Source of the DNA: Paenibacillus methanolicus
GTDB taxonomy: Bacteria > Bacillota > Bacilli > Paenibacillales > Paenibacillaceae
Direction: 5' to 3'
Length of the DNA: 64,000 nucleotides
NCBI RefSeq assembly: GCF_008124765.1
Contig: NZ_VNHS01000003.1
Span: 434,001-498,000 of the forward strand
Part shown: positions 8,283-17,610 of the stretch, piece after piece
Layout: every line of letters starts with the position of its first letter
How positions within the stretch are numbered: position 1 is the first letter of the stretch
Made by a program: the position numbers and the translations under genes
The notes under the pieces: generated by a model
The model's input: the letters and a program-made list of their open reading frames with translations, nothing else
Databases searched by the model: none
Told to the model about the DNA's origin: nothing

Positions 8283-10127
8283 TTATTGCTTATAAAGCGC
8301 GCCGGATTCTAATTCCTTCACCCACACCTGCATGAATCCTGGACTTCGATTATCCCAAGCATAGTAGGGAATCAGTCGGAATGTATGTCCTCTTCGATCG
8401 TGAGCCGTCAATAGGTATGCGCCTTCAAGGCTGTCGCTCCCCGGCGCAATGGACCATGTCATATCGGCTGGCATCGCATAATCGTCATACTTCAGGATCG
8501 GATTATCCGCTTGTTCCAAGCAGTACAGAATGGGCCCCCGCCGAACGGCGAATCGTCCGCGATCGGACTCTACCTCCGCTTTTGCACGAACCAACTGAAC
8601 GGGTTCCTCCAGGCGAAGCTCCACGGCATCGCCTACTCCCCAATTCCGCTCCAGCACTAGGTAGCCCTTCTCCAACCGATAAGCGTCCGGATGGATACGA
8701 TCCCCGTTCACGCATACTTGAAATCCGCGGCACCAGCCGGGAATGCGAAGCAGCAGCGGAAATATCCGTTCTCGCTGCGGACGGAGCTTCAAGCGGATGT
8801 TCCCCTCCCAGGGGTAGTCCGCGGCGGACTCGATCTGAACGGCGAACCCGTCGGACAGCTGAAGGTCGGCTTTGCCCGCGACGTATTGATTGCATACGAT
8901 CCCCTTATCCGTAACCGCAAACTGATAACCGCCGATCGATGGCAGGAAGCGGGCTAGATTCGTGGGGCAGCATGACGTGTGGAACCATTCCACCCGATGA
9001 TGGTTCCCTTCCGAAGCGAGCGGATTGACATAGAAGAACCGATCGCCGGACAACGATATGCCAGCCAAAACGCCATTATACAACTCTTGCTCGACAATGT
9101 CGGCATACTTGGCATCGCCAAAGAGCAGGTTCATCCTGTGATTCCACAATGCCATGCCGATCGACGCGCAAGTCTCGCAGTAAGCGGTATCATTGGGCAG
9201 GTCGTAGTCCGCCGTGAATCCTTCATTATGCCGCGAGGGTCCGATCCCTCCCGTCACGTACATATTGCGTTCCACGGTATGCGCCCACACGCGGAGCAAA
9301 GCATCGAGATACCCCTCTTCGCCGGTTGCGCGCGCAACATCGGCCATACCCGCATAAAGGTACATGGCGCGTACGGCATGTCCGGTCACCTTCTCGATGT
9401 CTTTCACCGGAACATCGTCTTGGCAATAAGCCGGACCCCAATCTTCTTTATCCCATATGGCGCCGGAACCATGTCCATGCCCCCGCTCCTCCAATAGCCA
9501 TTGCGCAAATGATACGTATTTCGCTTCACCGGTGATGTGATAAAGCTTGACCAACGCCAGCTCGATTCCCTGATGTCCTTCTACCCAGTGGCGCTTGCTC
9601 GGCCCAAACATCGAGAGGTAATGATCGGCAAGCTTGCAGGCGACGCCGAGCATCTCCCGTTTGCCGGTTGCTTCATAATAAGCGACGGCCGCTTCGATGA
9701 GATGTCCGCCGTTATACATTTCATGCTTTTCCATATCCGTCCACTTAAAATCCGGCGATGCTAAAGTGTAATAGGTCGACAGATAACCGTCCGTCTCTTG
9801 CGCGGCGGCAATAAGTCCGATGATGCGGTCGATCTCCTTTTCCAGGATAGGATCCCGCTCGTGCATCAACGTATAGGCGGCGCCTTCGAGTACTTTATAC
9901 ACGTCTGAATCGTCATAGTACATGCCTTGATGTTGTCCGGTCTCTAATCCGCCGGCTCGGGCAAAATTCGAGATTCGACCGGTCTTCTCGCATTGTGTCA
10001 AGCAAGCTGGAATCGTCACGTTCTTCAAGGTCGCAATCCGCGGCAGCCAGAAATCGTCCGTAACGTTTACCTTGTTAAAGGGAACAGGCGTCCAGTTCAA
10101 TACGCGATGGTTTAGATTGTTCTCCAT
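8283..10127 (-). CDS. GH127 beta-L-arabinofuranosidase (DUF1680 family)
   Basis: 614 residues, close to the usual GH127 length. No signal peptide, so it acts in the cytoplasm on imported oligosaccharides. The family's Zn/thiolate centre, as known from Bifidobacterium HypBA1, is fully recognisable. The acid/base Glu is in NEGF (Glu302). ETC, 16 residues later, supplies Glu318 and Cys320. The Cys pair in HTSCCPTN (Cys386-Cys387) provides the metal-bound nucleophile. The expected reaction is hydrolysis of terminal beta-L-arabinofuranosyl residues, as on plant hydroxyproline-rich glycoproteins. It is the last gene of the 16906-8283 operon, 49 nt after the second permease, with GGAGG 9 nt before ATG 10127. 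The arabinose pathway genes araABD are not in the window. Other GH127/GH146-type specificity is possible. Confidence 0.92.
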   Translation of the reverse strand: MENNLNHRVLNWTPVPFNKVNVTDDFWLPRIATLKNVTIPACLTQCEKTGRISNFARAGGLETGQHQGMYYDDSDVYKVLEGAAYTLMHERDPILEKEIDRIIGLIAAAQETDGYLSTYYTLASPDFKWTDMEKHEMYNGGHLIEAAVAYYEATGKREMLGVACKLADHYLSMFGPSKRHWVEGHQGIELALVKLYHITGEAKYVSFAQWLLEERGHGHGSGAIWDKEDWGPAYCQDDVPVKDIEKVTGHAVRAMYLYAGMADVARATGEEGYLDALLRVWAHTVERNMYVTGGIGPSRHNEGFTADYDLPNDTAYCETCASIGMALWNHRMNLLFGDAKYADIVEQELYNGVLAGISLSGDRFFYVNPLASEGNHHRVEWFHTSCCPTNLARFLPSIGGYQFAVTDKGIVCNQYVAGKADLQLSDGFAVQIESAADYPWEGNIRLKLRPQRERIFPLLLRIPGWCRGFQVCVNGDRIHPDAYRLEKGYLVLERNWGVGDAVELRLEEPVQLVRAKAEVESDRGRFAVRRGPILYCLEQADNPILKYDDYAMPADMTWSIAPGSDSLEGAYLLTAHDRRGHTFRLIPYYAWDNRSPGFMQVWVKELESGALYKQ

Positions 10128-10176
10128 GGTCGCTAGCCTCCGCCAATCCTAATATTTTCAACTAATGGCTTACAAC

Positions 10177-11007
10177 TCAACCTTTCAACCCTGTCAATGA
10201 AATGCCCTCGAGGAAGTATCGCTGACCAATTAGAAACACGACGACGCAAGGGAGCACCACGGCAGCCGATGCCGCCATAAGCAAATCCCACTGCGATGTA
10301 TAGGACCCTTGGAACATCTGCAAGCCGAGCGCCAGCGTGAATTTCTCGGTCGATTTCAAGTAGATCAGCGGTCCGAAGAAGTCGTTCCATGCCCCTAAGA
10401 ACGTAAATAAGGAAATGACGATGATGGCGGATCGGCTCAGCGGCAGAACGACATGATAATAGATTTTCAAGTACCCCGCGCCGTCAACCAATGCAGCCTC
10501 ATCAAGGTCGCGGGGGATGGTCATGTAAAATTGGCGAAGCAAAAAGATGTTGAAAATACCTCCGCCGAAAAAGGCCGGTACGATCAAGGGAACAAAGGTG
10601 TCGTAGAACCCCAACGTTTTCCAACCCAGGAATGTAGGAATAAGGGTCACGGCGCCCGGCAGCATCATCGCGGTCAGCAGAATGCCGAATACGCCATTCC
10701 GACCCTTCCACTGAATGCGCGAAAATCCAAAGGCTGCAATCGTGCTGCTCGTTACGGTTCCGATCAGGACGAGCACGACGATGATCATCGTGTTCAGAAA
10801 GAACGTATTGAACGGCAAAATCGTGAGCGCTTCCGAGAAATTATCCCATTCGATCGGAGACGGAATCCAAACCGGAGGCATGACGAAAATTTGAGATAGA
10901 CCCATGAGCGAGCTTCGGACCATCCAAACGAGGGGCAGCAGAAATAAAGCGGACATGATCGCAAGCAGCGCATAGACGACCGACTTCTTCATGGTCGATG
11001 TTCTCAT
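10177..11007 (-). CDS. CUT1 sugar ABC permease (MalG type), importer B
   Basis: 276 residues, six membrane helices. The N-terminal helix is LLAIMSALFLLPLVWMVRSS, the EAA loop DEAALVDGAGYLKIYYHVVLPLSRSA, and the C-terminus GISLTGLKG. ATG at 11007 overlaps the TGA of the upstream permease gene (ATGA), with GAGGGGCG upstream. It pairs with the 11004-11951 product to bring in the substrate that GH127 then cleaves. Its position between the transporter genes and GH127 argues for uptake of arabinofuranosyl oligosaccharides. Confidence 0.93.
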   Translation of the reverse strand: MRTSTMKKSVVYALLAIMSALFLLPLVWMVRSSLMGLSQIFVMPPVWIPSPIEWDNFSEALTILPFNTFFLNTMIIVVLVLIGTVTSSTIAAFGFSRIQWKGRNGVFGILLTAMMLPGAVTLIPTFLGWKTLGFYDTFVPLIVPAFFGGGIFNIFLLRQFYMTIPRDLDEAALVDGAGYLKIYYHVVLPLSRSAIIVISLFTFLGAWNDFFGPLIYLKSTEKFTLALGLQMFQGSYTSQWDLLMAASAAVVLPCVVVFLIGQRYFLEGISLTGLKG

Positions 11008-11951
11008 GATCGCCCCTCGCCTTCATAATACACCCAGGATTTGGCGGTTCGGAATACGAGCAAGGTGAAGAGCAGGATTATGACGAATAAAATCCACGCC
11101 AGCGCAGAAGCATAGCCCATCTCCGTATCGCGGAAAGCGGTGCGCCACAAATAGAAGATGTAGATTAGGCTTGCATTGTTCGGCCCGCCTTGCGTCAGAA
11201 TATAGGCTTCATTAAACACTTGGAATGCCCCGATGATCGTCATGACCGTATTGAAGAACAAAGTCGGGCTGACCATCGGCAGCGTGATATGGACGAGCTT
11301 ATGCCAACTGCCGCCGCCGTCGACTTCGATCGCCTCGTAATACTGCTGCGGAATGCCGCTTAACCCCGCAAGAAAGATTACGACGGTTCCGCCGATCCCC
11401 CACATCGTGGTCAGCACGATCGAAGGAATGACCGATTGCTCGGCGAATAACCACGAACTGGTCGGTAGATGCAGCCATTGGAGGATCGTATTGACTAACC
11501 CCAGGTCCGGATTGAGCAGCCACATCCAGATGATCGACGTGGCCACGGCCGGGACGATGCTGGGCAAATACACGATCGTGCGGAATAGCGCCCTTCCTCT
11601 TATGTTCTGATTCAACAATAGCGCGATGGCAAAGGATACGATGATGGTGACCGGTACTTTGAGGACGACGAAATAAAAGGTGACCCCTAACGACTTATTG
11701 AACAGCTCGTCTTGGCCCGACAGCAGCTTGACATAGTGATCGAATCCGATAAAGTGAGTCGCGGACTGAAACACATTATAATCCGTTAAGCTGTAGTATA
11801 GGCTCGCCAGCATCGGGCCGGCGGTAAATAGAATAAAGCCCAGCGTAGCCGGAAGCGTAAACAAGATACCATACAGCAGCGCTTTGCGTTCCTTGGACCG
11901 CAATCCGGCACGTACGGGGGCTTGCGGGATCGACTTCAGATTTGCAGTCAT
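11004..11951 (-). CDS. CUT1 sugar ABC permease (MalF type), importer B
   Basis: 315 residues. The first helix is LLYGILFTLPATLGFILFTAGPMLASLYYS and the EAA loop is EAIEVDGGGSWHKLVHITLPMVSP. Of the possible starts, ATG at 11951 fits the family and has GGGAGGG just upstream; the frame open to 12128 overlaps the binding-protein gene and is not used. It follows the binding-protein gene after an 86-bp spacer holding a terminator-like hairpin, so permease expression may be lower than that of the binding protein. Confidence 0.93.
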   Translation of the reverse strand: MTANLKSIPQAPVRAGLRSKERKALLYGILFTLPATLGFILFTAGPMLASLYYSLTDYNVFQSATHFIGFDHYVKLLSGQDELFNKSLGVTFYFVVLKVPVTIIVSFAIALLLNQNIRGRALFRTIVYLPSIVPAVATSIIWMWLLNPDLGLVNTILQWLHLPTSSWLFAEQSVIPSIVLTTMWGIGGTVVIFLAGLSGIPQQYYEAIEVDGGGSWHKLVHITLPMVSPTLFFNTVMTIIGAFQVFNEAYILTQGGPNNASLIYIFYLWRTAFRDTEMGYASALAWILFVIILLFTLLVFRTAKSWVYYEGEGRS

Positions 11952-11980
11952 TTGGCCCTCCCTTTCGATGTGGCAGGACG

Positions 11981-12006
11981 AAAAACGGGCCGCGAATCGC
12001 TGCCCG
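11981..12006 (-). terminator. Terminator-like hairpin after binding-protein gene B
   Basis: On the minus strand CGGGC and GCCCG pair, with GCG/CGC pairing inside, and TTTTT follows (11985-11981). It lies between the binding-protein stop (12038) and the permease start (11951), so it should act as a partial terminator giving more binding protein than permease. Confidence 0.65.
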
Positions 12007-12037
12007 CTTTCGTACAGGTCAGATCTATGTAGCCATT

Positions 12038-13465
12038 TTATTGAATATCGCGTCGCCCTTGTACTTGAGCTTGGGCTTTGGCCGCGATGCCGTTCATGGC
12101 CGCTTCGGCCGTCTGTTGGCCGAGCCATACCTTGTCGAGCGCGGGATTGACGATATCCATAATCTTATTAAAGTTCTTCACGTAGCCTGTCGGGGTCTGA
12201 TGACCATGAGACAGCGCCATATTGATGACGGCGTCCCTGTACCCTGGCTTGCGTCCTTTGGAATCGGCCGTCCATTTGGCGATGAGCGCCTCGTCCTCAT
12301 ACCAGTTCTTCAGCGCGGGCATCCAAAGTCCTTTGTGATGGAGCTCCAACGTACCTTCCGGATCCAGCAGCGCCTTGACAAGCTCCCATGATTCTTTCGG
12401 ATGCTTCGTCGATTTGAAAATGGAAAACATGCCGTTCACAACGGTCGTCACCGGCTCCTTCAGGACGGGAAGCGGCGCAACGTCGTAGTTCACATCGGTA
12501 CTGCTCAGGTCGAAATTCGCCCATTGGCCGTCAATGACCATCGCGACCTTTCGGGTCTGAAGGGCCACGTTCGTACCCGGTACGTTTTTGGATTGAACCG
12601 GAGACGGAGCCACGTGATGGATATTGATCAAGTCGGCGACTTTCTGCAGCGCTTCCACCGCTTCGGGTTGGTTAAGGGCGAACGTCTTCCCGTCCGCCGA
12701 CACGAAGTCGCCGCCGTTGCTGTAAATGAAGTTGGACCAAGATCCCCACCAGCCGTTGGCGCCGCTTACGCCGAACTGTCTGATTTTACTCGGGTCGAAG
12801 TCGGGATCGGTTGCGTTTTTGCCGGATTGGTCGATCGTCAACTTCTTGGCCGTTTCTACAAATTGATCCCAGGTCCAAGCCTCTTCCGCTTTGGATGGCG
12901 GCGGTTGTAGTCCTGCTTCCTTGAACAGATCGACGTTATAGTAGAGCGAGAACGTCTCGATGTTGGACGCAAGGCCGATGATATGGCCAGGCTCGATGAA
13001 ATACGACGTATTCGGCAGCAATTGATCGGCATGGAATTCGCTGTCGCTATCGAGCATGGTCTGCAAGTTCACGAGCTTACCCTGTTCGGCAAGCGGAAAT
13101 GCGATCGTAGCCGATTCCAGCATGGCGACGTCAGGCTCTTGGTTACCGGCCACCATGGTGGTCAGCTTCGTATCGTAGTCCGTCGGGATGGATTCATACT
13201 TGACCGTGACGCCTGGATGGGTCTCTTCAAAACGGTCGATCGCCTTCTGATAGGTTTCGATTTCTTTCGGACTGCCCCAGTTGGTCAACCGCAGCGTAAC
13301 GGGCTCTTTGGAACCGGCGTCTCCGGAAGGTTCGCCCGCTTCCGCAGCGTTATTGTTGCCAGTTGAAGCCGAGTTGGAATTGTCCGTCGAACATGCGGAT
13401 AGGCCGGATGCTAACACAACAAGACCAATGGATAGAGATGTCAGTCGCTTCCATGAACGATTCAC
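12038..13465 (-). CDS. Extracellular sugar-binding lipoprotein of ABC importer B
   Basis: 475-residue CUT1 binding protein. The signal peptide is NRSWKRLTSLSIGLVVLASG with lipobox LSAC; a Ser/Asn-rich linker and the binding fold follow (TLRLTNWGSPKEIETYQKAIDRF...). GTG at 13465 is preferred over ATG at 13483, because AAAGGGG lies 8 nt before the GTG and the signal peptide then has the normal short basic head. First transport gene after the kinase of pair B. Substrate inferred from the operon: a beta-L-arabinofuranose-containing oligosaccharide. Promoter and cre-like box lie at 13522-13547. Confidence 0.92.
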   Translation of the reverse strand: MNRSWKRLTSLSIGLVVLASGLSACSTDNSNSASTGNNNAAEAGEPSGDAGSKEPVTLRLTNWGSPKEIETYQKAIDRFEETHPGVTVKYESIPTDYDTKLTTMVAGNQEPDVAMLESATIAFPLAEQGKLVNLQTMLDSDSEFHADQLLPNTSYFIEPGHIIGLASNIETFSLYYNVDLFKEAGLQPPPSKAEEAWTWDQFVETAKKLTIDQSGKNATDPDFDPSKIRQFGVSGANGWWGSWSNFIYSNGGDFVSADGKTFALNQPEAVEALQKVADLINIHHVAPSPVQSKNVPGTNVALQTRKVAMVIDGQWANFDLSSTDVNYDVAPLPVLKEPVTTVVNGMFSIFKSTKHPKESWELVKALLDPEGTLELHHKGLWMPALKNWYEDEALIAKWTADSKGRKPGYRDAVINMALSHGHQTPTGYVKNFNKIMDIVNPALDKVWLGQQTAEAAMNGIAAKAQAQVQGRRDIQ

Positions 13466-13521
13466 GTCCCGTTCCCCTTTCATTCGCCCTTTGGTTCATA
13501 GCTGCAGTCTATGATGGGATC

Positions 13522-13547
13522 ACTATAACAAAGATAAAGCGGTTACA
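13522..13547 (-). promoter_or_regulatory. Candidate promoter -10 with overlapping cre-like box, importer B
   Basis: On the minus strand, a cre-like sequence TGTAACCGCTTTAT (13547-13534; 12 of 14 consensus positions) precedes a -10-like TATAGT (13527-13522). The site sits in the 109-bp gap between the pair B kinase stop and the binding-protein start, so CcpA could repress the transport genes independently of the two-component genes. Confidence 0.4.
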
Positions 13548-13574
13548 AAACTCAGTATTATTAGATTTGGTGGA

Positions 13575-15350
13575 CTAATCTTGGGTATCGATCGGCAGTT
13601 TGATGGTAACGGTCGTCCCTCTTCCAATCGCAGATTGAATGCTGACTTCGCAATGATCTCCGTAGCGATGGCGGATGCGCGCGATCGTATTGGCAATCCC
13701 GACGGAAGGCGTATCGCCCGACATAATTCGGTCGATCGTCACTTCGTCAATCCCGCATCCATTATCCGCGATCGTGAAACAACGGTCGTCCCCTTCGATC
13801 TTGCCGGTAATCGTAATGACGCCTCCGCTCTCCATGAGATCGAAACCGTGAATGATGGCATTTTCGACGAAAGGCTGGAATAGCAGCCGGGGTACCTTAC
13901 CGTCATGCAGAACGGGATCCATGTCATAATGAACCGTAAATTTGTCTTCGAAGCGGATCGCCATGAGGTAGAAGTAATTGTTCATCCATTTGATCTCTTC
14001 CCTTACATGAACGGCGTCCCAATCCTTGCGCGTGGTATAGTGCAGCATGTTGGACAAGCACAAGAGCATTTTGCTTAACTCTCGTTGATCGTTCTCAAGC
14101 GCCGCCCAATTCATCACATTCAGCGTGTTATACAGGAAGTGAGGGTTCATTTGGAAGTTTAGCGCCTGAATCTCGGCTTGCTGCTCTCTCAGCTTGATTG
14201 CATAATTCTCATTGACTAACACGCGTATCCGGTCATTCATCGTATTGAACTTTTGGATCAGGATTCCGATCTCGTCGTTTGACTTCGTTGCTACTTTGGC
14301 GTGAAAATCGCCCTCGCCGGCGAAACGCATCGCCACCATCAAATGCTTGATTGGACCCGTAATGCGGCTCAATACGAAATAAGCAAGGGTCACCGCGGCT
14401 ACAGCGAGAATGGCGGCAATCGTAATGGTCGAGGTTAAGATAACGGGTACCAATTTCTCGACGAGTACGCGTTCCGGTATCATGACGACGGATACCCATC
14501 CGGTCACATCCGACCTGTCGAAACAAACGAGCATGTTGTGGCCGCCAAGCGTAAGGCGTTGCGTGCCGCTCCCCTTCTCCAGTACATCGTAAATCCACGG
14601 GTCTTGGATTTGTTCCGTAATGAGATTTTGCTCGGAATGAGCCACGAATGTGCCATTGGCGCTCACGACGAAGTATTCGGATTCGGCTGGAATACTATCT
14701 TCGAAGAGGTGTTGGAATAGATCGGCCTTCATGCTGATCGCCAGAACGGGCCTTTCCACGCCTGGATCCAGACTGGCCATCGTACTGTTATCGAGATAGG
14801 AGAAGTTGAGCAGCCTGGTGGCCGTAAATAAATAGCGATAGTCATAATCCGTCGCCTGGTTAAGCCATGGCTGGTTAAACATCGCAGCGAAGTCATACGT
14901 AGGGTTCCAGACCAGCCGCCCGCCAGCCATCTTCGCTTCTTTATAGATGGGACTCTCCGTAAGATCCCCTTGCGGCATATTTTGCGGGCCGAACTTAAAA
15001 TAGGACGTCCAGATTTGATAAGCGAATAGATCCTCGGTCTGTGCAAAGCGTTGGGCGAGGATGGCGCTAACTTTGCGGTCGGCCTCCAGGAGCTGCTCTT
15101 GCCGAGACGGGTTCAACCGGTTGAAAATACCGAATAATTCTTTATCCGTAAACAAGTTCGAGCTGATCCGATCAATTTGTCTTAACTTGACGTCCATAAT
15201 CTCGTTGTTCTTTCTCACGATTTGATAAAAGTTATCTTGCGCTTGGTCCGCCACGATGCCAAGACTCATGCGATAAAACAACGTTCCGAGCAGCAGCAAA
15301 GGAAGGAGAATGAGCAGCAGATAACTAACGAGTAGACGGGTACGCAGCAT
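13575..15350 (-). CDS. YesM-type sensor histidine kinase (pair B)
   Basis: 591 residues. Transmembrane helix 1 spans about 5-27 (LLVSYLLLILLPLLLLGTL), an extracytoplasmic sensor of about 270 residues follows, and helix 2 is near 300-325. Then come HAMP, the His_kinase motif QMNPHFLYNTLN (His404), N-box FVENAIIHG, ADNGCGI and GIANTIARI. The ATG overlaps the regulator's TAA by one base (TAATG), giving tight coupling. It lies upstream of importer B and GH127 on the same strand, so it probably senses arabinofuranosyl sugars outside the cell. Confidence 0.93.
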   Translation of the reverse strand: MLRTRLLVSYLLLILLPLLLLGTLFYRMSLGIVADQAQDNFYQIVRKNNEIMDVKLRQIDRISSNLFTDKELFGIFNRLNPSRQEQLLEADRKVSAILAQRFAQTEDLFAYQIWTSYFKFGPQNMPQGDLTESPIYKEAKMAGGRLVWNPTYDFAAMFNQPWLNQATDYDYRYLFTATRLLNFSYLDNSTMASLDPGVERPVLAISMKADLFQHLFEDSIPAESEYFVVSANGTFVAHSEQNLITEQIQDPWIYDVLEKGSGTQRLTLGGHNMLVCFDRSDVTGWVSVVMIPERVLVEKLVPVILTSTITIAAILAVAAVTLAYFVLSRITGPIKHLMVAMRFAGEGDFHAKVATKSNDEIGILIQKFNTMNDRIRVLVNENYAIKLREQQAEIQALNFQMNPHFLYNTLNVMNWAALENDQRELSKMLLCLSNMLHYTTRKDWDAVHVREEIKWMNNYFYLMAIRFEDKFTVHYDMDPVLHDGKVPRLLFQPFVENAIIHGFDLMESGGVITITGKIEGDDRCFTIADNGCGIDEVTIDRIMSGDTPSVGIANTIARIRHRYGDHCEVSIQSAIGRGTTVTIKLPIDTQD

Positions 15351-16906
15351 TAGGTTCTCCCGCTTCCCAGTATGCCGTTTCGATAAGCTTCCGGCGATAC
15401 GCCTACGTGGTTTTTAAATACGCGGGAGAAATATTTGGTGTCCCGGTAGCCGCATCGCTCGGCGACGTCATATATTTTCAGCTGGGCGTCTGCATCGGCT
15501 AACAACGCTTTGGCGTGCTTCATCCGCGTGTCGGCGAGAAACTCGGAGAACGTCTTCCCGGTATGGTTCTTGAACATCGTACTGAAGTAAGAGGGATTAA
15601 AGTAGAACTGCTCGGCGATCGTCTCCAGCATCAAGTCCTCCATAAAGCGCTCGCGGATGAGTTGAATGCAGGATTCGGCAATATATTCGCTTCGGCCGCG
15701 CTTCAAACTCTGAAGCGACTGCGCTAGTTCCAGATACCGCGCCTCCACTAAGGCAAGCACGGCAAAATAAGAATCGCTATGGGGAATATCGCTGGCCGCC
15801 GCCTCCGTCATTCGCTCAGCCGTCTCCTTTTTGACGAATAGGGTACAGCGGCTCCGGAGCTTCATCACGAGCAGCGAAGCCTGTTCTTTGATCACGATGG
15901 GATCCGTCCAACCTTCTCCCGACAGCCCGTCGAACCATTGCCGAATAAGCGTCAATCCACGCTCGGATTGTTGGTCTCGCGCTGCTTCGAATAGAGCCTC
16001 TACATCCGGTTCAGCCGCGTTCATGTCGGATTCGATTCGTTCGTCTGCGAAAACAATCCCATCCCACTTCTCATAGAACGCGTTCGTAACGGCGAGATTG
16101 GCCGCACGATATGCATGTCGGCCTTCTGCCTGGAGGCTGCCGCAATGCGTACCGATCCCATGAACGAGCCTTGCCTCTCTGTATGTTGACCGTTTGGCTA
16201 ATTCCGTGAGCAGCAGTCGTATCGCAACGCGGTCGACATCGGAAGCGTTCACGCATACGATGGAAACGATTGTCGCTTCTTTGCCTTGATACGACTTCTC
16301 CACGTAAACATGAGGCTCCCCGATCTTGGACAAGGACGCCTCAAGATCATGGATATACGCTTCCGGCTTCGTCGGTTGTTGGCTTCCCGCTAAGTCTTCG
16401 ATCCGCGAGACAATAACGAGCCCAGGTTTATGCATAAAAGAAGGTCCATCCCCGATCTGTTCTGCCGGATAATCACGCGGTCCTCGGAGCAGGTGCTGCA
16501 GGCCGGCATCTTTCCATCCATGGCTTTGGACGGCTTCCAGCTCCAGCTGTTCTTCGATTCGCTTTAATACTTCATCTACCGCTTCCAGATCGACGGGCTT
16601 CAATAAATAATCGAATGCGCCGTTACGCAGCGCAGACTGCGCATACTCGAATAAGTTATAAGCCGTCAGAAAGATAACCTTGGGCCGCACCTTCAACTCG
16701 GAGAGCTTGGCCATGAATGCGAGACCGTCCATCATCGGCATGCGAATATCGGAAATCACGACTTGAGGCCGCTCCGCGATGACAAAGTCTAGCGCCTCTT
16801 TGCCGTTCTTGGAGATGAATACCTCATAGTCGGGACGGATTGCCCTCATCATGCTCGTCATCCCCCTCAGATGGCGGGCTTCATCGTCAACTAGCAGCAC
16901 TTTCAT
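15350..16906 (-). CDS. YesN-type response regulator, AraC DNA-binding domain (pair B)
   Basis: 518 residues. The receiver domain has VLLVDDEA and phospho-acceptor Asp53 (ISDIRMPMMDG). A divergent central region follows, then a C-terminal AraC double HTH (about 415-515: DLMLETIAEQFYFNPSYFSTMFKNHTG and KIYDVAERCGYRDTKYFSRVFKNHVG). First gene of a six-gene minus-strand series (regulator, kinase, binding protein, two permeases, GH127). It is expected to activate the importer B promoter when phosphorylated. Confidence 0.93.
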   Translation of the reverse strand: MKVLLVDDEARHLRGMTSMMRAIRPDYEVFISKNGKEALDFVIAERPQVVISDIRMPMMDGLAFMAKLSELKVRPKVIFLTAYNLFEYAQSALRNGAFDYLLKPVDLEAVDEVLKRIEEQLELEAVQSHGWKDAGLQHLLRGPRDYPAEQIGDGPSFMHKPGLVIVSRIEDLAGSQQPTKPEAYIHDLEASLSKIGEPHVYVEKSYQGKEATIVSIVCVNASDVDRVAIRLLLTELAKRSTYREARLVHGIGTHCGSLQAEGRHAYRAANLAVTNAFYEKWDGIVFADERIESDMNAAEPDVEALFEAARDQQSERGLTLIRQWFDGLSGEGWTDPIVIKEQASLLVMKLRSRCTLFVKKETAERMTEAAASDIPHSDSYFAVLALVEARYLELAQSLQSLKRGRSEYIAESCIQLIRERFMEDLMLETIAEQFYFNPSYFSTMFKNHTGKTFSEFLADTRMKHAKALLADADAQLKIYDVAERCGYRDTKYFSRVFKNHVGVSPEAYRNGILGSGRT

Positions 16907-16950
16907 ACGAATCCCCCTATCGGCGATTTATTGCAAGCGGTAGATTGCGC

Positions 16951-16975
16951 AAAAACGGCAGCCGATTGGCTGCCG
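16951..16975 (-). terminator. Rho-independent terminator of the VOC/thioredoxin operon
   Basis: A perfect 8-bp stem CGGCAGCC/GGCTGCCG with loop GATT is followed on the minus strand by TTTTT (16955-16951). It lies 18 bp after the thioredoxin-like gene stop. Confidence 0.8.
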
Positions 16976-16993
16976 TGGCGTTTAATAAAATAG

Positions 16994-17581
16994 TTAGACC
17001 AGATCGCAGGCTTCGGCCGGCATCCAATGCGCGTCCTTGCCATCCCATTTGACATTGCAACCAATCGGATTGGTCACCTTCACGTTAATCTCTAGACCGG
17101 ATGTAAGTGCTGAGAGCGCGTTGTCGAGGTCGTTGACGGTCATCTTGCCGGCATCCCGCGGTTGATCGACGCCGCGGCCGGTGTACACCAACTTGCGCTC
17201 TTCATTGAAGACGTAATAGTGCGGCGTCCTCAGCGCGCCGTACGCCAGCGCGACCTCTTGCGATTCATCGCGCAGATACACCCATGGGAATTCATGCTCC
17301 GCCATGTGAGCGACCATATGATCAAAGGAATCTTCCGGCTTCGTATTCACGCTATTCGCGTTGATGCCGACGAACCGCACTCCTTTGTCGATATAGCGAT
17401 TCGCGGTTTCGCGCGTTACTTCATTGGATCCGATGACATAAGGACAATGATTGCAAGTGAAAAAGACGACCAGCGTCTTCGCCTCGCGAAAGTCGCTCAG
17501 CCCGTAATCCTTCCCGTCCGTAGCCGGAAGGGTGAAATCCGGCGCTGTATCCCCAATCGATAACGTAAAGGTTGCTGTCAC
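16994..17581 (-). CDS. Thioredoxin-fold (AhpC/TSA-like) redox protein
   Basis: 195 residues, no signal peptide or membrane helix, so cytoplasmic. The thioredoxin fold is recognised from [14 protein letters not shown], the redox motif [10 protein letters not shown] (Cys43-x-x-Cys46) and the cis-Pro region [10 protein letters not shown]. This subfamily (thioredoxin family protein with CNHCPYV) is common in bacteria, but its partners are not established. Two more cysteines near the C-terminus ([15 protein letters not shown]) are visible. GTG start with AAAGGGG 7 nt upstream. Second gene of a two-gene operon with the VOC gene 29 nt upstream, ending at the terminator at 16951-16975. Confidence 0.88.
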   Translation of the reverse strand: MTATFTLSIGDTAPDFTLPATDGKDYGLSDFREAKTLVVFFTCNHCPYVIGSNEVTRETANRYIDKGVRFVGINANSVNTKPEDSFDHMVAHMAEHEFPWVYLRDESQEVALAYGALRTPHYYVFNEERKLVYTGRGVDQPRDAGKMTVNDLDNALSALTSGLEINVKVTNPIGCNVKWDGKDAHWMPAEACDLV

Positions 17582-17610
17582 TGCAATTCCCCTTTCACCA
17601 AATGGTTGTT

